Positions 36,822-48,986 of a stretch of 64,000 nt of DNA are shown piece after piece. Both the position numbers and the translations under genes were made by a program. This DNA comes from Rhizopus arrhizus (lineage: Eukaryota; Mucoromycota; Mucoromycetes; Mucorales; Rhizopodaceae), in NCBI GenBank assembly GCA_024220505.1, contig JAKZZE010000004.1, forward strand, positions 930,001 to 994,000, read 5' to 3'. Position 1 is the stretch's first letter. The number at the start of each line of letters is the position of its first letter. Under the pieces are notes generated by a model. That model did not search any database. It saw only the letters and a list, made by a program, of their open reading frames with translations, and was not told the origin of the DNA.

Positions 36822-37209
36822 GTCATGTTGCTCTCTTTTTTAAGTTTATTGACCTTGCAGTTCGGCTTATAATGTTTCTTCTGTGAGAATAATCGAGATA
36901 TTCACCAATACAGCTTTATTAACGACGCTTTATTTGTTCTCTCTAGAATGACGTATGTTGTTGGTCGATTGATTCTCAACAGTTGATATTGCTGGGTATG
37001 GGATGGAAGCTTTGATTTTACTGGTAAAGACACTCAACAGTACATTAGTATAATTTAGATACATTATCCAAAAAGATATCATATTTCTTAACTGCCAAGT
37101 TGTACGCGTATTTGCTCGATCTGACATGAAATGAGGAATCCATTATATTTATTTATTTGACAGTCAAGTATTCTGATTACTGCATTTGACTTTTAAAATT
37201 AAAATTGGA
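34928..37209. other. intergenic, possible decayed coding remnants
   Basis: AT-rich. Frames at 36071-35673 and 36448-36152 on the minus strand (the latter contains KKKRKGKEDYDTKIDKLKES), and an overlapping plus-strand stretch near 35755 (EEITQAADKESLYLVIE, then stop), have some protein-like composition. No domain or splice structure was recognised. The region also holds a 31-nt poly-T tract. Confidence 0.35.
36790..36820 (+). repeat. poly-T tract, 31 nt
   Basis: Uninterrupted T run between unrecognised sequences. It is seen directly and is similar to tracts at 6698 and 59322. Confidence 0.9.
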
Positions 37210-38401
37210 TTAAAACTCTAATATATGCTTCTTTTTCCATGCAAGTAAATTATTTTGCAATATTGTCTTTACTGCATTGCCTCCAAAGATAGCATCGATT
37301 GAGTGATAGGAAATATTAAATAATTCAGAAAAAGTTAAGTTAAAAGTTTCTCCTGCTATTTTGTATTCATTTGATACAGTAGAAAAGAATACACCTTTAT
37401 CGTCAGTCTATTTTAAGTCCTCGTTAGTTTAAATTTCACATTATTATTTCTACATTTGCTTACACATAGGACAAAGGGGTGATCAGCATCAATCAATTCC
37501 TTAATATGGTGTTCCTTAAAGCTATTGGCTGTACGGCAAATTAAATTAGAGGTCATACAAATTTCAATTGGTATATGACTCTCATATACGATTTTTCTAC
37601 AGGATTCATCAAGGATACTAGCATGTCCCAATCTTTGAGGTCTAAAGGATAGCATTTCGGGAGCTTCTGCCAAGTTTTCAATCACTTCACAGAAGTGTAA
37701 TGTTACGGGAAATTCATGCTCCTTTGCTCTATCAAAGGCAGGCTTTAAACTTTCAAATGATCCTTTCTTTACATCACCACAAAGATCAATGCCTACAACA
37801 CCTTTAGACCGAAAAGCTAAAGCTAAATCAACCGCTTCTTGTGCTTCTTCCAAAGTATTTCGGCGGTCAATAGATATGATGAGCTTAACAATAATATCCT
37901 CTCTTGGTTCTTGAATTACACTAGTGACTGCCTCAATATATGAATTTTTCGTCATGCCTATCCTCCATCTCTTAGACCTCTATTGAATCCGGAACACAAC
38001 GTAATCAGCAATTTACCTGTTTCTTCACATGCTCTAGGAGTTGTTCTTAATTCTAAATATTGAACATTATCCTGGGCAAATTCATTAATCACACTTCTTG
38101 TAGCCACTTTGACACTTTCTTCGTCGTCAGTCAATTGGTATATAAAGCGAAACAAGGGGAAGAAGCTATCAATTGTTTAAGTTTAAAAAATACTCTTTGA
38201 ACATTAGCATATGCATAATAATTACTCGTCTATACTGTCTAGAGATTCAGGAATCTTGAACTGACTCAACTCCGGTTTGGTATCTTTTTTACGTTCCACC
38301 AATTCCTTCATGGTGGCAGGGCTAAGACTGCCATTTAAATGAGCATGAAGTTCCACCTTAGGAATTTGAAAGCAAAAAGTATCTAAATCAGTAGCAACCA
38401 T
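37210..38401 (-). CDS. adenosine deaminase-like protein (ADAL, N6-methyl-AMP deaminase type)
   Basis: Cytosolic metal-dependent deaminase. ADAL-family enzymes convert N6-methyl-AMP to IMP. The ATG at 38401 starts MVATDLDTFCFQIPKVELHAH. The HAHLNGS motif provides two zinc-ligand His. Further signatures are VVGIDLCGDVKKGSF, TLHFCEVIEN, RPQRLGHA and, after splicing, LCTDDKGVFFSTVS with the catalytic Asp pair. Introns: SIDD/FFPLFRF, EETG/MTKNSY (GTAAATTG...GATAG) and FVLC/TDDKGV. The frame ends LLAWKKKHILEF and stops at 37210. The lack of a signal peptide and the RLGHA block place it with ADAL rather than secreted ADGF. It lies 120 bp downstream of the Dicer-like gene, same strand. Confidence 0.87.
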
Positions 38402-38521
38402 GACTATAAAGGGTAAAGGAGAAGAAATAGGAAAAAAGGGTCAGGCAACGTCCGGCCGATGTCTTTTAAATGTTTATTTTCCGCAGCATATACTGTAATT
38501 TAAAAAAAAAGATGAAATTCA

Positions 38522-41114
38522 TTACCTATGACACGTACAGAAAAATTTGAATCTTTCCAAATCATTTTCAATCTCCTTGCAGCAATTGATAGCTAAATTT
38601 TTTTTGGCTTCCTTTATGTTTTTCCCGGATGCCGTCGCGAATTCTTTCCCATGGATCAGCAGAGTACAAACTTGACTTTGTGCTGCAGAAGATACTGTAT
38701 TGTTCCTAGATATTTTTTATCTTTTAAATGCCCAACTAAAGGTATATTTTATCATTGCTTACTGTATTGTCCAGTTAATACAGCCCAGATCCTGAATCAA
38801 CGTGTTTAATTGACTCATCGGATGGACTGCCATCGTTTCTACAGAAATATGCTTTTCTAAAATAGGTTTAAACCATCTTTCAAAAAACTCCTCGACTTGA
38901 TTGATATCAAACTCCGAATCCACTAGTATGGCACCCATTAAACTTTCAATGACGTCTGAAAGTACTTTAGGAGGATTAAGGTGTAACCAATACTCATCCG
39001 TGTCTTTTCCTTCTGATTGCATGTCCTTGTGTATTGCTTCAGCTTTGAGTATCGAAGCAGCTATTTCAGCTGAAACATGTATAATGTGCTTATCTAAGCC
39101 CATATTCAAGCATACCGCGCTGAGGATATGATGGTTAACGGATGATTTACGTAAATTATGCAATACGCCTGGCGCAGCAGTAGGATGCTTTTGGTAAATA
39201 TATTGTGTAACGAAAAAGTCCAAGATGGCATCACCCAAGAATTCCAAACGTTCATAGCAAGGTACAAGAGAATCCATCACACTTCCATGTGTCAGTGCCT
39301 CTTGCACTAAAAGATAATTTTTGAACTGGTATCCCAGCACTTCACCTACACGGACGGCATCAATGTTGATCTGACCAGTGGCGCTGGCTGATGAAGATGT
39401 CCAGATATGACGCAGATCGGACCAAACTTTGATAGACTCCAAGGGCAATTTGAGTTGGGTGGCAGCATAGACAGCACCATCTATAGATTGACTTAAGAAA
39501 GCGGCACCCACGGTAGACTCAATTATGTCAGCCAAAGTATTATCAGAGACCAAGTGATGAGTTAGCCAATGCTTGATTTTATTGCTATCAAGCACATTCT
39601 GAAAATGGGGCGGTCGCCAAAAACGACGAACAGTACTTTGACTAATGATATAGCGATGTAGTTTGAGATCCTTGGCATTATTTGCAAAAGATTTGTTACT
39701 AGTCATGACCTGACGAAGACTTGTCAGTTCTGCTTCACTATAGGTTGGATATTTAGCATAAAGATAGCTTGAGACAATAAATTTTAGTACAGCGTCTAAA
39801 TATCCAAGTCAATTAGCTTTTCCAACCCCTTTTTCTTTGTTGTAATTTACCTCCTAAAAATTCTAAACGTTCATAATCTTGCTTTCTATTTGCTGATGGA
39901 GAAGTAAAAGCTTCAAGCATGAGCGCGTCGTCAATAAACTGAAGGTTGTGTACTGTCTTGAGTTGCTGTATCAACAAGAAAGCGTCGATCTGTAACAAGA
40001 TATCAGGAATTAGCTGAGACGCTTGGTATACACTGGCGCTTATTGGGAATATACGATGCTCCTCAGGCTTGAGCCATACTGTCGACTTGGTTTCTGGACC
40101 AACATCCATTTTATTTTTGTTTTTTATGAATTGTCTAGTTTCTTTTGTTAAAGCAAAGGCTTGTATTAACGGACCTTGTTTGACTGTCTCAGACTGATTT
40201 TTACTATCTTTAGCCAGGGTATTCTGTTCTTCGTTTATTATGCTAATATCGCCTTGCAAGGATGAGTCTGTTTGTGTGTATTTAACAAAGAATAATTTGC
40301 TTTCGTTGTTTGGTTTAAACACAAGTTTGTCAGTGAGTTTTGAATTATGAAGAGGTATATGTTGTTTAGTATCATTTGCAACAGTCCTTTCAATTTCTTG
40401 CCAATCAATTTTTTCCTGAAACACAGATTCACTTACAGCAGTTTCCAGGGGAAGAATAAAATATGGCGCGTTCTCTTGGGTGCATGTATAATCCTTATTT
40501 GTCAACCTCTTGGTTAACGCAATTGTATATTTTAACAGTAATTGATCGGATTCATCTTTAAAATAAGTAGGATTTTTTGCACTTCGTACGAGAACATTAA
40601 ACAGCATATTGTCATAAACGAATTCTAATGCAGGTAGTTTTGACAGCGGTTTCTTGGTATAGATACACATTTTTCGGATATGAACACCATCCAACTTTTC
40701 TATTTGCTTAATTTCAAATACGGACTGCCAATAAGGAATGCCATATGCGCTCTTTTCATCTGTGCCTATATCCAAGTTCCCTATTTCATTGTTTTGTTCG
40801 TTATCCCAGAACTCTACAACTCCTTTCTTGTATTCAAATTTCGCGTTTTCTTTTAAAGCACTTGAGGCTTTGGAATTGTTATCGGCTTTTGATGGCGTAG
40901 ATAAGCTGCTTATATGTAGCTGTGCAATGTCGCTGAGTGGAACATTTAGATCTGCTGATGATTTTTGTGAAATTGCAAGCTTTTTTTCTGAATTCTTTTC
41001 ATTCATGTTTTGAGAATTAACGAATGCAGTTGATTTAAAGGAGAATTGTGTAATTCTGCTTCTTGAATGAAAGTAAGCAATTGTCGCTTTAAAGGGACTC
41101 AACTTATAAAGCAT
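38522..41114 (-). CDS. Dicer-like RNase III without helicase domain
   Basis: Predicted double-stranded RNA endonuclease of the RNAi machinery. Three exons (41114-39851, 39795-38763, 38705-38522) total 826 codons and stay in frame. After a Ser/Lys-rich N-terminus come a Dicer platform (PLSKLPALEFVYDNMLFNV, LTNKDYTC, APYFILPL), a divergent PAZ region (LTDKLVFKPNNESKLFFV, ending EEHRIFPISAS), then the connector helix and RNase IIIa (YERLEFLGDAVLKFIV with LADIIESTVGAAF). RNase IIIb follows (YERLEFLGDAILDFFV with LSDVIESLMGAIL), then a dsRBD (SQVCTLLIHGKEFATASGKN). Both active sites keep their four acidic residues. Canonical fungal Dicers have an N-terminal DExD/H helicase and DUF283. Neither is here, nor in the 2 kb upstream before the divergent ADE6 gene. 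Confidence 0.88.
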
Positions 41115-43112
41115 TCATTGATAAAGCAAGCAGGTTTTTCCTGTATCGTGTAATTGATGTGGAACCTGAAAGGATAGTCACAATCCTAAAGTTGTTTGTG
41201 CAAGTTAAGCAAGTTCAGTTATACGTCCTATCATCTAGTGATGGTGAAGTGCATTTTCCATAACATTATAAAAAGGATATGTGTTATAACCGTAATGTAT
41301 ATTAAGAAGAAAAGAAAAACAAAAGTCTAATGATGTGTAAATCATGTGCTTGTTTTTATCTTGTATAAATAGGCATCCTGTCTCTACTTGCAAAAATAAC
41401 CAACAGAAAACAGAGTCATTCTCAAGCGTGATAGAAATGTGTTTTGTCAGTCACTTGTTAAGGGATTTATCTCATTCGTGGTCAATGATTATTATTTTCT
41501 AGTTACGTTGTGTTATGAAATCCCTTTATACTGTAATTGAATATTGTGCCTTGACATTAATGATCTATTGTAGTCAAAAAGGTTATGATTACAATCATCT
41601 CTTCTCGTTTGCAAAAAGGTTGCTTATGATTATCGTTTCATTTGTACAATCGGCTTCACTTCAAAACTTTGATTATTCAGTTAGCTGTATGCTTCTTAGT
41701 ATTATATTTTTTTACCTTGTGTCTATCTCTTTGTCGAGCATTGTCTTGAGCTATCCACTTTCAAACAGCATCAAGAGAAAGGAAGATCATAATTGATAAT
41801 AGAACACTCAATTTAGCCCCCTCTCTCATTTTCTTATTTATTGGTAGGTGAACCCTTCATTTAGGGTAATAAATTTACAGGTGCTTAAATCGACTTTACT
41901 AGTCCTATCTGGTCATTCATATTTAGACTATTTGATGGATTTTATGCTAACTTAAATAGCAATCATGTTGTTGCTAAAGTCTTTTGGGGCTCACTCAATT
42001 AAGAATATTACAAAAGTTATATTTATATTAGGTTATATGATGCTATGTCAAATTAATTAGCTTTTAAAAAATACATGAAGATGTTTCCTTCTTTTTGATC
42101 CATTTATTATGATTTTATTTTAAAAGACCACATCGAAAACACATCTCAGTGACATCTTGTGTAAAGGGACGATAAAAATAACGATATTGCCGGGCCTGTT
42201 ATAGTGACTAAGTTGATGCAAGATGAACAAAGTGTGCTACAAATAATGTAACTTCGACTATATACTAAACATAATCCAAATGAAATGATAGAAAAAGGGA
42301 TAGTGTCTGCATAATATGGAATCATTTACAAGTAAAAGCCATATCTCACCTGTACACAGGATGAAAAGCAAATTTTCAAATCTATTTTTATATGAAAGAT
42401 CGATATATAATAAATAGTTGACACATTCTTGAAATATAAGCGTCAAATAGTTGATATTTATGAGAAGATTGATTGTTATATTTAGTATAATAATTAGCAA
42501 TCTTTATTCGTATGGGCATCTATAAAAAACTCAAAGGACAGAATATATTAATTCAAATAGTTAAAACCTGGTAAAGGTAACCAAACATATACAATGCATA
42601 TAGTTATTTTCAACTTGTTTAATAAAATGAAGTCAATTATTCCGATCATTAATAACCAAGATCTGCATTGCTTTTAGAATGATGTATCTACTACCAGCAA
42701 GATAATTTTAGTCAATGATTATGATTGGTACAAATATCAAAGGTGCGTAGTTAATTTAGAATTTGATTTGTATTGGATGGAAAATTATTCATCTACTTTA
42801 GGTCTTTATGCTGAAAACTCGAAATTTGAGGAGATATTGAAGCGAAAAGAAGCACTTATAATCAAACAGATTACATGTTAAATCTGACAGTAGTATACTT
42901 TAGAATTTACCCTTAAAAGTTACAAAAGTTTGTTTGTCGAAGTTAAAGATCTTTCCATTTTAGGAAATATTGCAATCTTTGCATTTGAGTCATTGGGACT
43001 TGATTTTTGGTGACCATCAATCAACTAGATTAGCGGAATAAAATAAAAAAAAAAAATCTCAATTTACAAACATTGACCTTCTTCTCTTCAAAAAAAACAC
43101 ATAAATCCCAGT
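41115..43112. other. intergenic between divergent genes, no gene seen
   Basis: 2-kb spacer between the Dicer-like gene and ADE6. I looked for helicase motifs belonging to the Dicer gene and saw none. The frame at 41515-41796 encodes a hydrophobic peptide but lacks supporting context. Confidence 0.5.
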
Positions 43113-46100
43113 ATGTTGGTACTTCCTGGCACTTCTGCTCTTTCTAGCTTTAAGAGCGTTAGTGTCTTGAGGGATATTCAGAAAACTGTCCCTTCAGTTT
43201 CTTCTATTTCGGCTATTCATATCCATTTTGTCCAACCACGCACCGGTCAAGAAAGTACTTTAGGCGAATCTTTTGAATCAGGCAAGATTTTACGCAACTT
43301 ACTCACTTATGGCTACTACCCCATTGATTCCAAAGAATATGAATCCATCGTATCTTTCTTGAACACTAATCAACAACAGCCTTTGTCTACTACATTATTG
43401 GTTGCGCCTCGTGCTGGTACCATCTCTCCCTGGTCGTCTAAAGCTACCAACATCGCTCACCTTTGTAATTTGTATGATCAGGTCGAACGTATTGAGCGTG
43501 GTACAGCTTATCGCATCGTTAAGGAAGATGGTTCTCTTTTGTCCACTGAAGAGATCAACTCTATTGTAAATTTAATCCACGATCGTATGACACAATATGT
43601 TTCACTTTCTATCCCTGAATCAGATGCTGTTTTCCAACACGGCGCTCCTGCTCCATTGACCGTTGTAGATTTGTTGAATGAAAACAACAACAACCCTGAA
43701 GCTGCCCGTGAGAAATTAGTGCATGCCAACACAACTTTAGGCTTAGCTCTCGCCAATGATGAAATTGATTATTTGATCGATGCTTTTGTCGGAAAGGATG
43801 GTCAATCAGGTCTTCAACGCAACCCAACCGACGTTGAGTTGTTCATGTTTGCACAAGTAAACTCAGAACATTGCCGTCACAAGATCTTTGGCGCTGACTG
43901 GACAATTGATGGTGAATTGAAACCCCATTCCCTTTTTGGCATGATTAGAAACACACACAAGATTAACCCTGATGCTACTTTGTCTGCTTACTCAGATAAC
44001 TCTGCTGTCCTCAAGGGTTTCAAAGCCACTCGATTTGCACCTAATCCTAATGTAAAAAACACATATGAACATTTTGAAGAAGATGTACATTATCTTGCAA
44101 AGGTAAATAGATTGGATATTGTTGAAATAAGAAATAGAATGGAGCAGAGAGAGTGTCTAAAATATATTTGGGATTATCAATACTAAACTATTTTTTTTTT
44201 TTTACAAAAAAGGTCGAAACACATAACCATCCTACTGCTGTATCACCTTTCCCTGGTGCATCTACTGGTTCTGGTGGCGAAATTCGTGATGAAGGTGCTA
44301 CCGGTCAAGGTTCTAAGCCAAAGGCTGGTCTTGTTGGTTTTACTACTTCAAACTTGCTTATCCCCGACAACATCCAACCTTGGGAAACTGATTTTGGCAA
44401 GCCATCTCACGTAGCCTCTGCTTTTGATATCATGATAGAAGCCCCTCTTGGTGGTGCTGCTTTTAATAACGAATTTGGTCGTCCTGCCTTAACTGGTTAT
44501 TTCCGTACGTTCTCGGAAGAAGTACCAGTAACTGAATCAACAACTGAAATTCGTGGTTATCACAAACCTATTATGATTGCTGGTGGTGTTGGTACGATCC
44601 GTCCTATGCATGTCATGAAGAAGACCATCTCTCCTGGTGCTCACCTTGTTGTTTTGGGTGGCCCCGGTATGTTGATCGGTTTGGGTGGCGGTGCTGCCTC
44701 CTCCATGGCCTCTGGTCAATCTAGTGCTGACTTAGATTTTGCTTCCGTTCAACGTGATAATCCAGAAATGGAACGTCGTGCACAACAAGTCATTGATGCC
44801 TGTAATTCACTTGGTGATGATACACCCATTGAATCCATCCATGATGTTGGTGCTGGTGGTTTGTCTAATGCCTTGCCTGAAATTGTGCATGATAGTGACC
44901 TTGGTGCTGATATTGACTTGCGTAAGGTTCCTTGCGATGATGCTTCCATGTCTCCTATGGCCATCTGGTGTAACGAATCACAAGAGCGCTATGTATTGGC
45001 CATTTCTCCTGATAAGATTGCTCAATTTGAAGCATTCTGTGCTCGTGAACGTTGTCCATACGCCGTTGTCGGTGTTGCTACTGCTGAGAAGCGTCTGATT
45101 GTTCGTGATCCGCTCTTGAACAATGTTCCCATTGATTTACCTATGCCTGTTCTTTTTGGTAAACCACCCAAGATGTCTCGTAAGACAGTATCAGAGAAGC
45201 CTTTTAGAAGACCATTTGACACAACTCTCCAAAGCTACCTTCCAGGTCACCACAACTTACTTGCTGAAGCTGCCTCTCGTGTTCTTCACTTGCCTGCTGT
45301 TGCTTCCAAATCTTTCTTGGTGACCATTGGTGATCGTTCTATTACTGCCATGGTTGCTCGTGATCAATTTGTCGGTCCTTGGCAAGTGCCTGTTGCTGAT
45401 GTTGCTGTCACCACCTCTTCTTTAGGTTTGGATGTCATTACTGGTGAAGCCATGGCTATGGGTGAGCGTACTCCTATCGCTCTTCTTTCACAAGCTGCAT
45501 CTGCTCGTATGGCTGTAGGTGAATCACTCACGAACTTGGCTGCTGCTCATGTAACAGATTTAAGAGATGTTATCATGTCTGCTAATTGGATGTGTGCTGC
45601 TGACCATACAGGTGAAGGTGCTGGGCTTTACGAAGCCGTTCAAGCCATTGGTTTAGATCTTTGTCCCAAACTTGGCATTGCTATTCCTGTAGGAAAGGAC
45701 TCTATGTCTATGAAGATGAAGTGGCAAGATAATGATAACCAAAAGAAGGAAGTTACTGCCCCTCTCTCGCTTGTTATCACTGCTTTTGGTACCGTCAAGA
45801 ACAACCACACCACTTTCACGCCTCAACTTTTATCAAAGCCTAACACTGAGCTCGTTTATATTGATTTGGCTAATGGCAAACAACGTATGGGTGGCTCTGC
45901 TTTAGCTCAAGTATTCAAGGAGATTGGCTCTGAAGCACCTGATATTGAGAACGCTGATTTATTGAAGAACTTCTTCAATGCTATGCAGCAAGTCAAGGAA
46001 GTTGAGGTACCTCTTGTTTTAGCTTACCATGACCGCTCTGATGGTGGTTTGTTTGCTACTATCTTGGAAATGTGTTTTGCTGGACACGTTGGTGCTCAAG

Positions 46101-47296
46101 TAAAATTGGATGGCATCACTTACAATGGCGATGCTGTATCTGCTTTATACAATGAAGAATTAGGTGCTGTTGTTCAAATTGAATCTGCTCGTTATGAAGA
46201 ATTCGAAAACGTAATGAAGGGAGCCGGATTGCCTACAAGTGCATTGCATAGAATTGGTAAAGTAGCTCAACACGATGAGAAGGACACGATTACTTTTAAG
46301 CTCGCAAACGATGTGATCTATAGTGCCTCCCGTATTGACCTTTACCGCGCATGGTCCAAGACCTCTTACTTAATGCAAGCTGCCCGTGATAATGCTGTTT
46401 GTGCCAAACAAGAATACGACGCTGTCCTGGACCCCAACGATCCTGGTCTTCAATACCAATTGACCTTTGACCCCGCTGAAGAACACAATGTCTCAAGTAG
46501 CCAACGACCCAAGGTTGCCATCCTTCGTGATCAAGGTGTCAATGGTCAAATTGAAATGGCATTTGCTTTCCATTTAGCAGGCTTTGAATCCGTTGACGTT
46601 CACATGACCGATATCATCTCTGGAAAAGTATCTCTTAAAAACTTTGTTGGTATTGCTGCCTGTGGTGGTTTCTCTTATGGTGATGTCTTGGGAGCTGGCT
46701 CTGGCTGGGCTCGTACCATCTTATTGAACGCCCGTGCTCGTTCTGAATTTGAAGACTTCTTTGCTCGTGACAACACCTTTGCTTTGGGTGTCTGTAACGG
46801 TTGTCAATTCTTGAGTCAATTAGCTGAGCTTATACCCGGTGCCCAAAACTGGCCACGCTTTGCTCGTAACGAATCTGAACAATTCGAAGGCCGTACTACT
46901 TTGGTCAAAATTGAAGATAATACAAAGTCCATCTTCTTTAATGGCATGGAAGGATCTATTCTGCCAATTGCTGTTGCTCACGGTGAAGGAAAGGCTACCT
47001 TCAAATCGGATGAAGAATACAACCAATTCCAAGCTCAAGGACTTTCTCTCAGTACTTATGTTGACAACTATGGCAAAACAACACAACAATATCCTTTCAA
47101 TCCTAACGGTTCAACAGGAGCCATTGCTGCCATTGGTACACCTAATGGCCGTGTATTGGCCATGATGCCTCATCCTGAAAGAGTTGTCTTAAAGGAAAGT
47201 AACTCTTGGTATCCTACTGACCAAAATTGGGGACAAGTAGGTCCTTGGCTGAAGATGTTCCGTAATGCCCGTACTTGGGTTGGCGATAATTATTAA
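43113..47296 (+). CDS. ADE6: phosphoribosylformylglycinamidine synthase (FGAM synthase)
   Basis: Fourth step of de novo purine synthesis: FGAR + Gln + ATP to FGAM. Exons 43113-44102 and 44213-47296 give 1357 residues, the size of large eukaryotic PurL. The 110-nt intron joins VHYLAK to [12 protein letters not shown]. Visible motifs: SEHCRHKIF and VETHNHPTA (PurL signature), [27 protein letters not shown] and [16 protein letters not shown] [12 protein letters not shown]. The C-terminal class I glutamine amidotransferase has [12 protein letters not shown] (nucleophile Cys), HGEGKAT and MPHPERV (His/Glu). It is complete and presumably cytosolic. Codon use is strongly biased, in line with high expression. 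Confidence 0.97.
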
Positions 47297-47671
47297 AATT
47301 TCATTTAATTTTTTATTTCAATGTACAGAGTTTTCTTTTAATGTACTAATAAAGTATATATTATGTTTTTGTTTATGAATATTATACTTTGAAAGTTACA
47401 TAATATATGTATAAATACTAATGTTATGGCCTGTTTTTAATTGAAACTTATAGCTCCTTGTGCAAAGCTTTTTTATATATGATGGAAATAGGGCATATCA
47501 CTTCAGTTCATGCACTGCTTTATATTTAAAGACGATGTGTTGATACTGATTTGGATAGATAAGCCACTCACCTTACGACTGCTAAATCGCGGGGATTAAA
47601 CTAGAGTCTAGCAAATTTTTTAAATGTGATTGAACCTTCAGATTGATGGCTCCTTCTCTTTCTGTTCAGCA
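47297..47671. other. intergenic: ADE6 3' region and eS31 promoter
   Basis: 375 bp without coding potential. It presumably carries the ADE6 polyadenylation region (AT-rich from 47300, AATAAAGT near 47348) and the promoter of the ubiquitin-like/eS31 gene. Confidence 0.4.
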
Positions 47672-48263
47672 ATGCAACTTTTTGTCAAGTCTCTTGCCGG
47701 CAACACCCTCGCTTTCGAGGTTGCCCCTTCTGCCTCCATTGAAAATGTTAAGGCTATGATTGCCGCTCGTGAAGGTATAGTCAGCATATTCTATGGGTTA
47801 CAAATGACAGATGAAACTCATAAAAACACGCTTTTTAGGTATTGACGCCTCTTTCCAATGTCTTTCCTTCGCCGGTAAGTCTCTCCAAGACTCTCAAGCC
47901 ATCTCTATGTACGGTGTCCAAGACAACTCTACTCTTCACCTTAACGCTGAACTCCTCGGTGGTGGTAAGAAGAGAAAGAAGAAGACTTACACTACCCCCA
48001 AGAAGATCAAGCACAAGCGTAAGAAGGTCAAGATGGCTATCTTGAAGTACTACAAGGTTGATGAATCTGGCAAGATCACCCGTCTCCGTCGTGAATGTCC
48101 TAACGCCACCTGTGGTGCTGGTGTCTTCATGGCCAAGCACAAGGATCGTCAATACTGTGGCAAGTGTCACTTGACTTATGTTTTCCAAAAGGTAATTTAT
48201 TATTTATGTGTATCTTTTACATATGGGGTTCTGATTATTTTTTAATAGGATCAACAAGCTTAA
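47672..48263 (+). CDS. RPS31: ubiquitin-like/ribosomal protein eS31 (S27a) fusion
   Basis: Three exons (47672-47774, 47839-48191, 48249-48263) encode 156 residues. Residues 1-76 align with ubiquitin without gaps but are strongly substituted ([34 protein letters not shown], then [10 protein letters not shown]). K6, K27 and K48 are kept. K11, K29, K33 and K63 are lost; I44 is Ser, V70 is Asn, and R72/R74 are Glu/Leu. The Gly-Gly is followed by GKKRKKK and a canonical eS31 with zinc ligands (CPNATC, then CGKC). eS31 is a small-subunit protein released from its N-terminal fusion partner by proteolysis. The ribosomal half looks functional; the ubiquitin half probably acts only as a folding chaperone (inference). 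Confidence 0.93.
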
Positions 48264-48408
48264 ATAGACTTAAAGTAACTGTTCAAGATATTTGATTCTA
48301 TTGGAATAAAAATAAAAAAAAGAAATAAATAATAGAAAAAATCCATTACAATCGTGTTTTGTTTTTGTTCGAATGAAATGTTTTGTAACTCAAAATGAAC
48401 GTTTTTAT

Positions 48409-48986
48409 TTAGGAGTAATTGACACTTGAAGAAGGTTGAGGACGGTCTAAAGCATGGTTAATTTCATATTATTTTAATATCTCGACAATCTACCTTTGTA
48501 AACAGGTTGTCTTTCATAAGCATTTGGACTAACTTCTCTTGGGTTTTTCTTTTTTCTTTTGGAATGATTATGATTGCAATTTGCTAAATGTCTAGCTCGA
48601 CCGTCATCACTATCGCTATCACTTTCACTGTTACTACTATCACTACTACTTTCGGTATCTGAGTCTTCTCCAACAACGTGAGGTTTGTGGTAGATGCAAC
48701 AAACTAATAAGTGTTAATTTTTTTTTATTCACATAATTGCTATTTTACTTTTAGTTTTCTTTTTGTTGAGATGCTCGTTATCAATGACGCTTTCATCCCA
48801 TCGAATAGTTCTAGGCTGCCTTGAGGACATGTCGCCTGTTAACCGTAATACACCAATAGGTTCACTATCAGGAGATTCTACTTCTTCAGGTTCTTCATTC
48901 GTCTCGTTGACAATTACAGTTCTCGAACCATGTCGACTTGTTGGTGTTTGTTCTCTAAGTCTAGTCAATTCTCTTGGCGTATTCAT
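48409..48986 (-). CDS. YPI1: type 1 phosphatase inhibitor/regulator (Ypi1/PPP1R11-like)
   Basis: Small nuclear regulator of PP1 (Glc7). Three exons. Exon 1 from 48986 encodes the N-terminus and RTIRWDESVIDNEHLNKKK, the RVxW-like PP1-binding core of the family. The first intron (GTAAAA...TTATTAG) leads to ICCIYHKPHVVGEDSDTES, with the conserved Cys-Cys/YHKP block. An acidic Ser/Asp tract follows, then HLANCNHNHSKRKK and, after a second intron, the C-terminus RPQPSSSVNYS. About 140-150 residues, usual for Ypi1. It converges with the eS31 gene (145 bp between stops). Confidence 0.88.

Noticed and set aside
38485..38525. 33-nt intron at the 3' end of the Dicer-like gene
   Set aside because: It would be shorter than all other introns here and adds only a few residues before a stop; the TAA at 38522 was taken as the end.
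41515..41796. Hydrophobic 93-codon frame between the Dicer-like gene and ADE6
   Set aside because: Composition follows AT-rich DNA (Ile/Leu/Phe/Ser); no splice sites, conserved motif or promoter support.
47835..48188. 117-codon antisense frame over the eS31 gene
   Set aside because: Same codon-bias artefact as for EF-1alpha; Leu/Thr-rich product without domains.
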